A DNA stretch of 64,000 bases from DASUPK01 sp963736305 (GCA_963736305.1 CAVTOD010000008.1:310001-374000); one strand, 5' to 3'. Counted from the first letter of the stretch, positions 34,982-43,993 are shown. Numbers and translations are program-made. Notes: generated by a model from the sequence alone, not told the origin.

Positions 34982-35713
34982 CTACGCAGCCTCTCCGGGG
35001 CCGTCGCGGAGGAGCGCCTCTCGCAGGAGGCGCTCCTCCTCGTCGAAGAGATGCCCGATGGTGCGGTCCCGATCGAGCAGGATGCGCCGCTTCGTCTCGG
35101 CGATCGCCTGACGCGGACCGGAGGCGATCCGGCCCGCGAGCTCGAGGGCACGCGCCATCAGCTCGTCGTCCGGATGGACCGCGCCGACGATCCCCATGCG
35201 CAGGGCCCCATCGGCGTCGAGCAGCCTGCCGGTGAGGGTGAGCTCGGCGGCGAGCGGCGGGGGAAGCGCGGCGCGGGCGGCCGCGTAGCTGGGCGGGATG
35301 CCGCGGGGCAGCTCCGGGAAGCCGAAGCTCGCCGCTTTGCCGGCGAGCCGCATGTCGCAGAGCAGGGCGAGGGCGAAGCCGCCGGCGAGCGCAGCGCCGT
35401 TGACGGCGGCGACCACGGGACGGGCGCAATTCGCGACCGCGCGGAAGCAGCCGATGCTGGTCTCGACCAGGCGCTCCCTGTGGGCGCGGTCGCCTCCGAA
35501 TTGGGAGGTGTCCATCCCGGAGCAGAAGGCGGGTGGGGCGCCCGTGAGCACGACCGCGCCAACCCCCGGGTCATCGCCGAGCGAGCCGAAGCACTCCGCG
35601 AGCTCCACCCGCAGGTCGATGGAGAGGGCGTTTCGCTTCTCGGGGCGCTGCAGCGTGAGCACCGCGACGTCCTCTCGGCGCTCCAGGGAGAGCAGACCGG
35701 CCATGGGGGGCAT
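34982..35713 (-). CDS. Enoyl-CoA hydratase/isomerase (crotonase family)
   Basis: The 243-residue protein has the crotonase motifs EKRNALSIDLRVEL, PAFCSGMD with the oxyanion loop, VNGAALAGGFALALLCDMRL and FPELPRGIPPSY. The catalytic Glu of hydratases is replaced or shifted in ELPRG, so isomerase or other crotonase activity is possible. It lies directly before the lipoate ligase gene on the minus strand. Start ATG 35713; ATG 35704 is an alternative. YjbQ is divergent, 29 bp away. Confidence 0.82.
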   Translation of the reverse strand: MPPMAGLLSLERREDVAVLTLQRPEKRNALSIDLRVELAECFGSLGDDPGVGAVVLTGAPPAFCSGMDTSQFGGDRAHRERLVETSIGCFRAVANCARPVVAAVNGAALAGGFALALLCDMRLAGKAASFGFPELPRGIPPSYAAARAALPPPLAAELTLTGRLLDADGALRMGIVGAVHPDDELMARALELAGRIASGPRQAIAETKRRILLDRDRTIGHLFDEEERLLREALLRDGPGEAA

Positions 35714-35742
35714 GATCCAGCAAACCCATCGAAGGAGGATTG

Positions 35743-36204
35743 GTGAAGTCCCATACCGAGTACATGACCTTCAACACCGAGGGGCGCCGCGAGTTCGTCC
35801 GGATCACCGAGAACGTCCAGGGGGCCGTCGATGACGCCGGGGTGTCCGAGGGGATGGTGCTCGTCTCGGCGATGCACATCACGGCCGCCGTCTGGGTGAA
35901 CGACGACGAGCCCGGCCTCCAGGAGGACACCCTCGAGTGGCTGGACAAGATTGCGCCGCCGAGCTGGAAGGAGCCGGCCAACGACGTCGCGCGCCAGCTC
36001 CTGCCCGATCCGGGCGACTACCGCCACCACCGCGGCGGTGAGGACAACGGCGACGCGCACCTGAAGAACCTGCTGGTGCACCACCAGGTGGTCCTGCCGA
36101 TCACGGAGGGCAGGCTCGACCTCGGGCCCTGGCAGGCCGTCTTCTATTGCGAGTTCGACGGCCGTCGCTCGAAGCGGCTGGTGATCAAGGTGATGGGCGA
36201 TTGA
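35743..36204 (+). CDS. YjbQ (UPF0047) family protein
   Basis: The 153-residue protein shows the YjbQ pattern: a beta strand FVRITENVQGAVDDAGV, GMVLVSAMHITAAVWVNDDE, YRHHRGGEDNGDAHLKN and ITEGRLDLGPWQAVFYCEFDGRR. The family forms trimers; some members have weak thiamine-phosphate synthase activity. GTG 35743 lies 4 bp after GGAGG, and TTG 35740 is too close to it. Its stop overlaps a possible TTG start of the EamA gene (TTGA), which suggests co-translation. Confidence 0.85.
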   Translation: MKSHTEYMTFNTEGRREFVRITENVQGAVDDAGVSEGMVLVSAMHITAAVWVNDDEPGLQEDTLEWLDKIAPPSWKEPANDVARQLLPDPGDYRHHRGGEDNGDAHLKNLLVHHQVVLPITEGRLDLGPWQAVFYCEFDGRRSKRLVIKVMGD

Positions 36205-36284
36205 CGCGAGGGTGCGCCGCAGCGAAGCGAGGCGCAACCCGTTTCAGGCAGGCGGGCCGGCGCGGTTGGAACGCCGCGCCCTTG

Positions 36285-37109
36285 ATGGTGATGGCAGCGG
36301 TGGTATCCGTTCAGCTCGGGTCGGCCACGGCGACGACGCTCTTTGACCGCGTCGGCCCGGCCGGTGCGGTGCTCTACCGCCTCCTCTTCGCCGCGGTCCT
36401 GCTCCTGGCGATCTGGCGCCCGCGGCCGATGGAGGCTGGGCGGGACGGCCTCCGCCTCGCCGTCGCGTTCGGCGTGACGCTAGCGGGGATGAACCTCTGC
36501 TTCTACGAGGCACTCGACAGGATCCCGCTGGGGATCGCGGTGACCTTCGAGTTCGCCGGCCCGTTGGTCGTCGGGCTGCTCGGGTCGCGGCGCCCGCTGG
36601 ACCTCGTCTGGGTTGGGTGCGCGGCGGCGGGCGTGCTGCTGCTGACGCGGCCGTCGGGATCCGCCAGCGCGGCCGGGATCGGGTTCGCTCTCCTCGCCGG
36701 CGCGTTCTGGGCCGCCTACATTCTGCTCAGCGCCCGGATCGGGCGGGTCTTTCCCGGCGGCCGGGGGCTGGCGCTGGCGATGGGGATCGCGGCCGTGGTG
36801 ATGATCGTGCCGGGCACCGCGGCCGCGGGCGGGAACCTGCTCGACCCCGGCGCGGCCGCGGTGGGGGCCGCCGCAGCAGTGCTCAGCTCGGTGATCCCCT
36901 ATTCGCTCGAGCTGGAGGCGCTGCGCAGGATCGCCGTCGGCACCTTCGGCGTCCTGATGAGCATGGAGCCGGCGGTCGCCGCGCTGATCGGCCTGGTCGC
37001 GCTGGACCAGGGGCTCGCCACCTTCGACGTCATCGGCATCGGGCTCGTGGTGGTCGCGAGCGCGGGGGTGCTCGGCTCGTCAATGGACGAGGCGCCGACG
37101 GAGGCCTGA
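36285..37109 (+). CDS. EamA-family (RhtA-like) transporter
   Basis: The 274-residue membrane protein has ten hydrophobic helices in two EamA repeats; the first ends around RPSGSASAAGIG, and the second contains VLSSVIPYSLELEALRRIAVGTFGVLMSMEPAVAALIG, a block typical of RhtA-like exporters of amino acids. ATG 36285 is used; in-frame sequence back to TTG 36201 (overlapping the yjbQ stop) adds GWNAAPLM, which may be real. It is the last gene of a two-gene unit with yjbQ. No regulator is nearby. Confidence 0.85.
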   Translation: MVMAAVVSVQLGSATATTLFDRVGPAGAVLYRLLFAAVLLLAIWRPRPMEAGRDGLRLAVAFGVTLAGMNLCFYEALDRIPLGIAVTFEFAGPLVVGLLGSRRPLDLVWVGCAAAGVLLLTRPSGSASAAGIGFALLAGAFWAAYILLSARIGRVFPGGRGLALAMGIAAVVMIVPGTAAAGGNLLDPGAAAVGAAAAVLSSVIPYSLELEALRRIAVGTFGVLMSMEPAVAALIGLVALDQGLATFDVIGIGLVVVASAGVLGSSMDEAPTEA

Positions 37110-37448
37110 AGCAAGCTAGGCGGCTCTACGGAGGCGGCGCAACCGGCCCAGGCGCATGCGGGGATTTCGCGTGACGGCGGGCATCTCGACCGTCGGCGGG
37201 GTGGTGACAGGGGCCGCGTCCAGCAACGACGGCATGTGGCGCTCGATCTGGGACGTGAGGCACGTCCGGCACGAGCACTCAGGAACGGATATGCCTGTAG
37301 TCGAACAGAGCGTCATCCCAGTTCCTTAAGCCGAAGCGACATCACGATAACCAGATCGGCGGTCGGAATCTCCGCAAATAGCCCAAAACCGCGTAGTTGA
37401 CATCCCGTCAGCGAGCCCCCTAGGTCGTCCCCTGAAAAGATCGGCGGA
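37110..37448. other. Intergenic region between EamA and the HD gene
   Basis: These 339 bases hold only a possible 66-residue gene on the minus strand (37116-37316). The remaining part (37317-37448) is of lower GC than its surroundings and has no clear hairpin. An AAAGAT hexamer lies 7 nt before the HD gene start at 37449. Confidence 0.4.
37116..37316 (-). CDS. Possible small Cys-rich protein
   Basis: The open frame encodes 66 residues with CSCRTC near the N-terminus (PECSCRTCLTSQIERHMP) and a basic tail (RMRLGRLRRLRRAA). ATG 37316 has AAGGA six bases upstream. The composition is plausible for a small metal- or nucleic-acid-binding protein, but no family was recognised and the frame could be chance. 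Confidence 0.3.
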   Translation of the reverse strand: MTLCSTTGISVPECSCRTCLTSQIERHMPSLLDAAPVTTPPTVEMPAVTRNPRMRLGRLRRLRRAA

Positions 37449-38276
37449 ATGGAAGCACAGGGCCCAGACGTGCGCGCCGCTTCTATCGGCGAGGCGATCG
37501 CGAAGGCGCAGGTGCACGCGCCCACGCGGGGCAATCGCAAGCTCGAGAAGTTCCTGGAGGCGGTCAACGCCGACGACCGCGTGCGCGCCTGGTGGTACAT
37601 GGCCCAGATCACCTCGGAGCGCCTCGGCATGTCGGACCACTCGTGGGTGCACGTGCAGGTGGTCCTCAACATCTCGCTCCGCCTGCTCCGCCTGCTCGTC
37701 AAGGGCGGCATCGAGCCGGCGATGGTCGCCGACCACGGGATGCGCGACCGCGACGCCGAGGTCGTCGTGGCCGGCGGCGCCCTGCTCCACGACGTCGGCA
37801 TGTCGATCCATCGCGTCGATCACGAGGCCTACAGCCTGTTCATGGTTCAGGAGCGGCTCCAGTCGCTGCTCGCCGAGGTCTACAAGGAGCCGGAGCGGAC
37901 GGTGGTGGGCACGGAGATCCTGCACGCGATCATCGGCCACCGCCGCCGGGGAGAGCCCTACACGGTGGAGGCCGGCGTGGTGCGAGTTGCGGACGCGCTC
38001 GACATGGCCGAGGGCCGCTCGCGAATCCCGGTGGAGGGCGGCCAGTACGGGATCCACGCCCTTTCCGCCGCGGCCATCGACGAGGTCCGGATCGTGGCCG
38101 GGGAGGAGCGCCCGGTCAAGATCGAGATCGAGATGAACAACTCCGCGGGCATCTTCCAGGTGGACGACCTGCTCGCCACGAAGCTGCGCGGCACGCCTCT
38201 AGAGGGCCACGTCGAGGTCGTCGCCGAGGTGGCGGGGGAGACCGAGAAGCGGCTGCTGCCTTCGTTCCGGCTCTAG
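37449..38276 (+). CDS. HD-domain protein
   Basis: The 275-residue protein has a helical N-terminal segment, then the HD phosphohydrolase core with VHVQVVLNISLRLL (first His), GGALLHDVGMSIHR (His-Asp pair) and AIIGHRRRGEP, followed by VVRVADALDMAEGR with a further Asp. A beta-rich C-terminal region follows (IEIEMNNSAGIFQVDDLL). The family cleaves phosphates from nucleotides or cyclic nucleotides; the substrate is unknown. ATG 37449 has no ribosome site. The next gene is convergent, with a 34-bp gap. Confidence 0.82.
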   Translation: MEAQGPDVRAASIGEAIAKAQVHAPTRGNRKLEKFLEAVNADDRVRAWWYMAQITSERLGMSDHSWVHVQVVLNISLRLLRLLVKGGIEPAMVADHGMRDRDAEVVVAGGALLHDVGMSIHRVDHEAYSLFMVQERLQSLLAEVYKEPERTVVGTEILHAIIGHRRRGEPYTVEAGVVRVADALDMAEGRSRIPVEGGQYGIHALSAAAIDEVRIVAGEERPVKIEIEMNNSAGIFQVDDLLATKLRGTPLEGHVEVVAEVAGETEKRLLPSFRL

Positions 38277-38310
38277 AGCTCGCTGTCGCGGAGCGCCGAG
38301 AGGGAACCGG

Positions 38311-39099
<789 letters not shown>

Positions 39100-39105
39100 G
39101 GCGCC

Positions 39106-39111
39106 AGACTA
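39106..39111 (-). promoter_or_regulatory. -10 element (TAGTCT) of a probable leaderless promoter
   Basis: TAGTCT ends 6 nt before the crotonase ATG at 39099, and overlaps the end of the M23 gene. Confidence 0.4.
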
Positions 39112-40491
39112 ACCGGGCGTAGGCTGAGGCAACTGCCGCAGAAACGGCAGCGGGTCCACCGGCTTGGTGTCGGCCGTCAGCGACGCCTTGCCGATGCGAA
39201 CCTCGAAGTGGAGGTGGGGGCCGTCGCACGAGCCGGTGCACCCGAGCTGTCCGATCACCTGTCCGGCGTGCACCTGCTGTCCGGGCTGGACCGGGGGTGG
39301 CTTCAGCATGTGCATGTAGACGAAGCTGTGGTTGTCGTCGGGGCTGTAGATCGCGAGATAGTTCCCGCGCCCACCCGAGAAGCGACCGTTCTCCTTGCCA
39401 CGATCCACCACGACCCCGTCATGGACGGCGACCTCGGGCGTCCCGGGCTTGCCGAAGATGTCCTGCCCCTCGTGCATGTGACCTGAGCGTGGCTCGCCGA
39501 AGCGGGCCAGCCTGTCGCCGAAATCGTGCGGGCCCATCACGGGGAAGACGAAACCGGCCGAGAGCCCGGTCGGAGTTCCGGGGTCGATCCCGAAGAGCGA
39601 GGCGCTGTTGACGAGCGACTGACTGTCTGCGTTCTCTTCGAGGCCCGGCACGGGAAGACCGAGCGCGGACCCGAGCGCGGCGCTCAGCGCCAGCGACACC
39701 GTGACCGCCAGGCCAGCCTTCGCCGTGGGCCAGAAGAGCCCTCGGCGGCGGGCTGCCAGCCGGCTGCGATTCTCGGCGGCGCGGGCACGCTTCTTGACCG
39801 GGCCTCTGATCGCCGGGTCGATCCGCGCCGCCGGCTGCTGCGCTGCCGGGCTCGCTGCCGCCGGCGCCGACCGAGTGGGGCGGCGCGTGGGCCGAAGCGC
39901 CTCGCGCTCGCGTCGCAGCTTCTCCGCGCGCTCGCGTCGCCGGAGCTCCCTGAGCTTCCGCTCGGCAAGCTCCCGCTGCGCGCGCTCCCGCTCGATCTGC
40001 GCGCGGCGATCGTGCTCGGCCGCCTCGCGCTCCCGGCGGTCGCGCTCGAGCCGCTCGGCGAGCGGCTCGCGGCGAGGCCGAAGCTGGGTGACCGATGCCG
40101 GTTCGCGCGGAGGCTCAGGGGCCGGTGCGGGTGCGGACGCCGGATCGGGCTCGGGGACGGGCTGGAGCGCGGTCGCCTGACGCGCCTGACGGGCCCCGGC
40201 GCCGCGCCGAACCTCCTCCGGCGCCTCCGGGGCCCTCAGCTGAGCCTGGCGGCGCCGACGCGCCTCCCGCTCCCTGCGCTTCGCCTCCTTGGTCGCCCGG
40301 CGTTCGTCGTAGTGCCCGGGACCGGGGTCGAAGGGGGCGGCGCCGAGCTCGGGCGAGAGCTCGTGGTCGCGTGGCGCGCGTCTCAGGTAGCCGGTCTCGA
40401 GGCCGGGATCGAACGAGCCGCGGTCCGGGAAGCCGCCCTCGCCCGGGTGCGCTTCAGAATCGACGAGGTGATCGTCTCCGGCCTGACCCAT
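39109..40491 (-). CDS. M23 (LytM) peptidase with long charged N-terminal region
   Basis: The 460-residue protein begins with about 250 cytoplasmic residues that are very rich in Arg, Glu, Ala and Pro (for example REREARRRRQAQ, RELRRRERAEKLRRE), likely a long coiled coil. One membrane helix follows at about 258-280. The C-terminal domain is extracytoplasmic and holds the LytM motifs: HMHEGQD (HxxxD) at about 341 and HLHFEV at about 425, so the zinc site is complete. It would cut peptidoglycan peptides. The long cytoplasmic coil suggests a cell-division-type adaptor, which is inference. Confidence 0.88.
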   Translation of the reverse strand: MGQAGDDHLVDSEAHPGEGGFPDRGSFDPGLETGYLRRAPRDHELSPELGAAPFDPGPGHYDERRATKEAKRREREARRRRQAQLRAPEAPEEVRRGAGARQARQATALQPVPEPDPASAPAPAPEPPREPASVTQLRPRREPLAERLERDRREREAAEHDRRAQIERERAQRELAERKLRELRRRERAEKLRREREALRPTRRPTRSAPAAASPAAQQPAARIDPAIRGPVKKRARAAENRSRLAARRRGLFWPTAKAGLAVTVSLALSAALGSALGLPVPGLEENADSQSLVNSASLFGIDPGTPTGLSAGFVFPVMGPHDFGDRLARFGEPRSGHMHEGQDIFGKPGTPEVAVHDGVVVDRGKENGRFSGGRGNYLAIYSPDDNHSFVYMHMLKPPPVQPGQQVHAGQVIGQLGCTGSCDGPHLHFEVRIGKASLTADTKPVDPLPFLRQLPQPTPG

Positions 40492-40503
40492 GCAGGCGAG
40501 GGG

Positions 40504-40764
40504 CTAACGACTTCCGAGGCGTTCGAGGTCCTCTGTGCGCCTCTGCTTGCGATTTTCGAGGCGCATCTGGATCAGGGACAGGACGGTCACCAGGATGGCG
40601 AAGAACGCGATCAGCCCGAAGGCGAAGAAGGTGACCACCTTGTCGTCGGTGCGGCCGTAGACGCCGACGCCGTCGGCCGCCATCGCGGCGGGCGCGAGCA
40701 CGAGGATGCCGACCAGTGCAAGGAGCGGAGGCAGCGCGCGACGGGAAAACTTGCCAAATCGCAT
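40504..40764 (-). CDS. Small membrane protein
   Basis: The 86-residue protein has a signal peptide-like segment (LPPLLALVGILVLAPAAMA), an outside loop (DGVGVYGRTDDKV), one membrane helix (TFFAFGLIAFFAILVTVLSL) and a charged cytoplasmic end (MRLENRKQRRTEDLERLGS). TAGATT lies 7 nt before ATG 40764 with no ribosome site. It lies 12 bp before the M23 gene on the same strand, so the two are probably co-transcribed and may act together at the envelope. Confidence 0.65.
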   Translation of the reverse strand: MRFGKFSRRALPPLLALVGILVLAPAAMAADGVGVYGRTDDKVVTFFAFGLIAFFAILVTVLSLIQMRLENRKQRRTEDLERLGSR

Positions 40765-40771
40765 TCCGGGC

Positions 40772-40777
40772 AATCTA
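40772..40777 (-). promoter_or_regulatory. -10 element (TAGATT) of a probable leaderless promoter
   Basis: TAGATT ends 7 nt before the small membrane protein's ATG at 40764. Confidence 0.4.
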
Positions 40778-40872
40778 ACGCACAGATCAGCGTGTAAGAC
40801 CCGCCTTAGGCGCAATTTCCGCCAGGTCGCCTAGGATGCTCCCGCCTCGGATCCGCCCCGAGGCCCTCCGGC

Positions 40873-41745
40873 ATGGATCCGATCTCCTACTTCCAGGCAA
40901 TCGTCCTCGGCCTGCTCCAGGGCGTCTCCGAGCTCTTCCCGATCTCGAGCCTCGGCCACAGCGTGGTGCTGCCGAGGCTGTTCGGCTGGGACATCCACCA
41001 GGATGACGACTACTTTCTCAGCTTCCTGGTCGCGACCCACTGCGCCACGGCCCTCGTGCTGCTCTTCTTCTTCCTCAAGGACTGGGTTCAGATCGTCAAG
41101 GGCCTGGGCCGTTCCCTGCGAGACCGCTACATCGCCCCGGAGGACACCTACGCGAAGCTCGGCTGGCTCCTCGTGATGGGGACGATCCCCGCCGGCCTGC
41201 TCGGCCTGCTGCTCGAGCATCCGCTGCGAAGTCTGTTCGCGTCAACCCAGACGGCGGCGATCTTCCTCTTCGTCAACGGGCTGCTGCTGTTCGGCGCGGA
41301 GGCGCTGCGGCGGCGAGCGCCCGTTCGCTCTGAGCAGGGAATCCGCTCCGACGAGGTGATCGCCCGCAGCCTCAGCTTCCGCGACGCCATCGGGATTGGC
41401 ACCGCGCAGGCCCTCGCTCTGATCCCGGGGCTTTCGCGCTCCGGCGCGAGCATGGGCGGCGGCCTGCTCTCGGGTCTCTCCAACGAGGAGGCGGCGCGCT
41501 TCGCCTTCCTGCTCGCCACGCCGATCATCGGCGCCGCCGGCCTCCTCAAGCTTCCGGAGCTGCTCGGCTCGCAGGGTGACCACGTCCGCGGCCAGGCGCT
41601 GGTGGGGGCCCTGTGCGCCGCGATCACCGCCTACTTCTCGGTGCGTTTCCTGCTGCGGTTCTTCGAGACGAACCGCCTCACGCCCTTCGCCGTCTACTGC
41701 TGTGTGGTCGGTGCCGCCCTCTCGATCGGCTTCGCGCTCAGCTGA
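40873..41745 (+). CDS. uppP: Undecaprenyl-diphosphate phosphatase (UppP/BacA)
   Basis: The 290-residue membrane enzyme has the two UppP motifs: GVSELFPISSLGHSVVLP with the catalytic Glu and Ser/His, and IPGLSRSGASMGGGLL with the Arg. It recycles undecaprenyl diphosphate to the monophosphate for cell-wall synthesis. About eight helices are visible. ATG 40873 has no ribosome site; TAGGAT at 40833-40838 may be the -10 of a short leader. The small membrane gene at 41755 follows 9 bp later. Confidence 0.92.
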   Translation: MDPISYFQAIVLGLLQGVSELFPISSLGHSVVLPRLFGWDIHQDDDYFLSFLVATHCATALVLLFFFLKDWVQIVKGLGRSLRDRYIAPEDTYAKLGWLLVMGTIPAGLLGLLLEHPLRSLFASTQTAAIFLFVNGLLLFGAEALRRRAPVRSEQGIRSDEVIARSLSFRDAIGIGTAQALALIPGLSRSGASMGGGLLSGLSNEEAARFAFLLATPIIGAAGLLKLPELLGSQGDHVRGQALVGALCAAITAYFSVRFLLRFFETNRLTPFAVYCCVVGAALSIGFALS

Positions 41746-41754
41746 GGAGTCCCA

Positions 41755-42000
41755 ATGACCAAGCGCCCCCAATTGATCGTCCCCGCCGTGATCCTCGGCG
41801 TGATCTTCCTCGTGATCGCCGGGATCTACTGGATCGACGACGCCGGCTCGCTGCCGTCGTTCTTCCCCGGCCATGAGGCCGGCTCCACCCACGTCCACTT
41901 CAAGCACGGCCTTGCCGCCGCAGTGGTCGCCATCGCCTGCTTCGTCTTCGCCTGGTTCCAGACGGGGGGCGATCCCGGCGAGCGGCCTAGTCCGAGCTGA
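41755..42000 (+). CDS. Small two-helix membrane protein
   Basis: The 81-residue protein has two membrane helices (LIVPAVILGVIFLVIAGIYW and GLAAAVVAIACFVFAWF) separated by a loop with HVHFKHG that could bind metal. It follows uppP at 9 bp with a GAGG site before its ATG, so it is probably co-transcribed. No family was recognised. Its stop overlaps the end of the CDF transporter gene by 14 bp. Confidence 0.65.
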   Translation: MTKRPQLIVPAVILGVIFLVIAGIYWIDDAGSLPSFFPGHEAGSTHVHFKHGLAAAVVAIACFVFAWFQTGGDPGERPSPS

Positions 42001-42886
42001 TCTGAAGTAACTCGTCCTCGGCCTCGTGCTCGACCTGCAGGGTCGAGTGCTCGACCCCGAAGCGGTCGGCGAGGAGCCGGGCCGCGTTCCAGCGGGCCTG
42101 GTGGCAGTCGACGTCGCGGCCGACGAGCATGTGGGCCGAGATCGCCGGCATCCCGGAGGTCACCTCCCAGACGTGCAGGTCGTGGACCTCGACGACCCCG
42201 TACTCCGCGGCGAGGGCGTTTCCGATCTGCTCCGGATCCAGGCCGCGCGGGGCGGCCTCCATGAAGACCCGGCCGGAGTCGCGGAGCAGCCCGTACGACG
42301 CCCACAGCATCAGCGCGGCGATCAGCAGGGAGGCGACGCCGTCCGCGCGCTCGAAGCCCCAGATCAGGATCAGCGCGCCCGCGATCGCGGTCGCGATGAA
42401 CGCGAAGAGGTCGGTGAGCACGTGCCGGAAGGCGCCCTCGACGTTCAGGCTGCGGCGCTCCGCCCCGGCCAGCAGCCGCGCGGCCCCCAGGTTCACCCCG
42501 ATCCCGACCAGCGCCACGATCAGGACGAGGGCTCCTTCGACGTCCGGCGGCTCGATCAGGCGGCGGATCCCCTCGTAGACGATCAGTGCCCCCAGCAGCA
42601 GCAGCGTCACCCCGTTGACCTGCGCGGAGAGGACCTCGGCGCGCTTCATCCCGTAGGTGAAGCTGCCCGCCGGGGGACGCTCCGCGAGCCGGAGGGCCGC
42701 GAGGGCCAGTCCGAGCGCGACGGCGTCGGTGAGCATGTGCCCGGCGTCGGAGAGCAGCGCTAGGGACGATCCGACGATGCCCGCCACGACCTCCGCCAGC
42801 ATGAAGGCGACGATCAGGACGAAGGCGCCGCCGAGACGGCGAGCGTCGGCGTCGGCCCCGTGAACGTGGCCGTGGTGGTGGCCCAT
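41987..42886 (-). CDS. CDF-family metal cation exporter (CzcD/ZitB-like)
   Basis: The 299-residue protein begins with a His-rich stretch (MGHHHGHVHG) and has six helices with the CDF site SSLALLSDAGHMLTDAVAL (D47, H50, D54) and FRHVLTDLFAF in helix 5, the four ligands of the transport site. The C-terminal domain ends with VHDLHVWEVTSGMPAISAH and a second His set. It would export Zn2+ or a similar metal using H+. ATG 42886 is 29 bp downstream of a perfect intrinsic terminator on the same strand, which suggests regulation by premature termination. Confidence 0.92.
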   Translation of the reverse strand: MGHHHGHVHGADADARRLGGAFVLIVAFMLAEVVAGIVGSSLALLSDAGHMLTDAVALGLALAALRLAERPPAGSFTYGMKRAEVLSAQVNGVTLLLLGALIVYEGIRRLIEPPDVEGALVLIVALVGIGVNLGAARLLAGAERRSLNVEGAFRHVLTDLFAFIATAIAGALILIWGFERADGVASLLIAALMLWASYGLLRDSGRVFMEAAPRGLDPEQIGNALAAEYGVVEVHDLHVWEVTSGMPAISAHMLVGRDVDCHQARWNAARLLADRFGVEHSTLQVEHEAEDELLQISSD

Positions 42887-42915
42887 GGGAGTGATTACAG
42901 CAGCGACATCAGCCC

Positions 42916-42955
42916 AAAAAAAGCGCGCGACCCGGGGCAGGGAGAGGTCGCGCGC
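42916..42955 (-). terminator. Intrinsic terminator in the leader of the CDF gene
   Basis: On the minus strand, GCGCGCGACC and GGTCGCGCGC form a perfect 10-bp stem (42946-42955 / 42923-42932) with a 13-base loop, followed at once by seven T. It lies 29 bp upstream of the CDF start codon. There is no minus-strand gene upstream that it could end, so a leader attenuator is the simplest reading. Confidence 0.75.
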
Positions 42956-43032
42956 GCTGACGAGAGAGGAATCTCGAAAGTAAGCAGCAGTCTGTCGATC
43001 CCAGGCTCCGCCGTTGTGACCATCCCGATAAG

Positions 43033-43060
43033 GCAAATCGCGCATTTGTGCGCCATTTGC
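43033..43060. promoter_or_regulatory. 28-bp imperfect palindrome, operator candidate
   Basis: GCAAATCGCGCA (43033-43044) and TGCGCCATTTGC (43049-43060) pair at 11 of 12 positions around TTTG. It lies between the divergent CDF exporter and response regulator genes; a metal-responsive regulator could bind here. Confidence 0.5.
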
Positions 43061-43062
43061 TT

Positions 43063-43078
43063 GTGAAAAACCCGTGAA
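43063..43078 (-). promoter_or_regulatory. Two-unit PHO-like repeat
   Basis: On the minus strand TTCAC occurs at 43074-43078 and 43063-43067, exactly 11 bp apart, as in a PHO box. It is weaker than the four-unit arrays at 44020 and 44501. Confidence 0.4.
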
Positions 43079-43186
43079 CCGCCCCTCGATCAGGGGTCGC
43101 CGCGCCGCCCCCGCCCGTATCATGCGCCTCGACTCATCAAGCGGACCAGGCCTCGGGGGTAGGGGCGGTCCCAAGAGAGGGGCTCG

Positions 43187-43993
43187 ATGAACAACCAAGC
43201 AGGCATACGGCTGGCGGTCATAGATACCGACAGCTCTTTCCTCACCGTCCTCGGCAAGCGCGTGGAGGGCTCCGGCTGGGGGTACCGCGTGCTCGCCGGC
43301 AGCGTCCCAGTCGAGGACCTCGTCGCGATGAAGCTGAACGCCCTGCTGGTCGACCTCTCCGTTCTCGGCCCGCAGGGCTGGGAATTCCTCGAGAAGGTGT
43401 GTGGCGCGATCCCCGGCCTCGGCGTGCTGGTCTGCACCTCTCAGTCGACGGTCGCCCAGCGCGTCAGGGGGCTGCGCCTCGGCGCCGACGACTGGATCGG
43501 GAAGCCGTCTCACCCCGAGGAGGTCATGGCCCGCATCGAGGCCGTTGTCCGCCGCCGCAAGCGCGCCGCCGCTCGCGAGGACGTCGGGCCGCTGGTCTCC
43601 GGGGAGCTCGAGATCCGCGCCGACCAGTACCAGGCGTTCGTCAGCGGCCAGAGCATCGGCCTGACGCGCCGCGAGTTCGAGCTGATGCAGCTCCTCGCCG
43701 AGGCGCACGGGCAGGTGATCGAGCGCGAGGAGATCTACCAGAAGGTCTGGGGCTACGCGATGGCTCACGGCGACCGCTCCGTCGACGTCTTCGTCCGCAA
43801 GCTTCGCCAGAAGCTCCAGCGCCACTCGGCCAACTGGACCTACATCCACACCCACTTCGGGATCGGGTACCGGCTCGATCCGGAGCCGATCGGCGCGAGC
43901 GGGGAAGCCTCCGTTGTTGAGGTCCCGATGCCGGCCGAGGAGCCCGTCGAGGCCCCGGCCGAGCTCGCAGAGCTCGCCGGCGAGAGCGGCTAG
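43187..43993 (+). CDS. PhoB/OmpR-type response regulator
   Basis: The 268-residue regulator has a receiver domain with D13/D15 (VIDTDSS), the phospho-acceptor D56 (LLVDLSVLG) and K106 (DDWIGKPSHP), then a winged-helix output domain at about 140-230 (LTRREFELMQLLAEAHGQVIE, GDRSVDVFVRKLRQKL, THFGIGYRL), and a Glu/Ala/Pro-rich tail. All receiver residues are present, so it should be phosphorylated. ATG 43187 has a GAGAGGGG site upstream. No histidine kinase is nearby. Its place before pst and between PHO-like repeats suggests a phosphate regulator. Confidence 0.9.
   Translation: MNNQAGIRLAVIDTDSSFLTVLGKRVEGSGWGYRVLAGSVPVEDLVAMKLNALLVDLSVLGPQGWEFLEKVCGAIPGLGVLVCTSQSTVAQRVRGLRLGADDWIGKPSHPEEVMARIEAVVRRRKRAAAREDVGPLVSGELEIRADQYQAFVSGQSIGLTRREFELMQLLAEAHGQVIEREEIYQKVWGYAMAHGDRSVDVFVRKLRQKLQRHSANWTYIHTHFGIGYRLDPEPIGASGEASVVEVPMPAEEPVEAPAELAELAGESG

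Larger units (their letters stand above)
42887..43186. other. Regulatory region between CDF exporter and response regulator
   Basis: These 300 bases hold no gene but several signals: an intrinsic terminator facing the CDF gene (42916-42955), a 12-bp imperfect palindrome pair (43033-43060), a two-unit PHO-like repeat (43063-43078) and a CCCCT/AGGGG hairpin (43082-43096). Confidence 0.6.
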
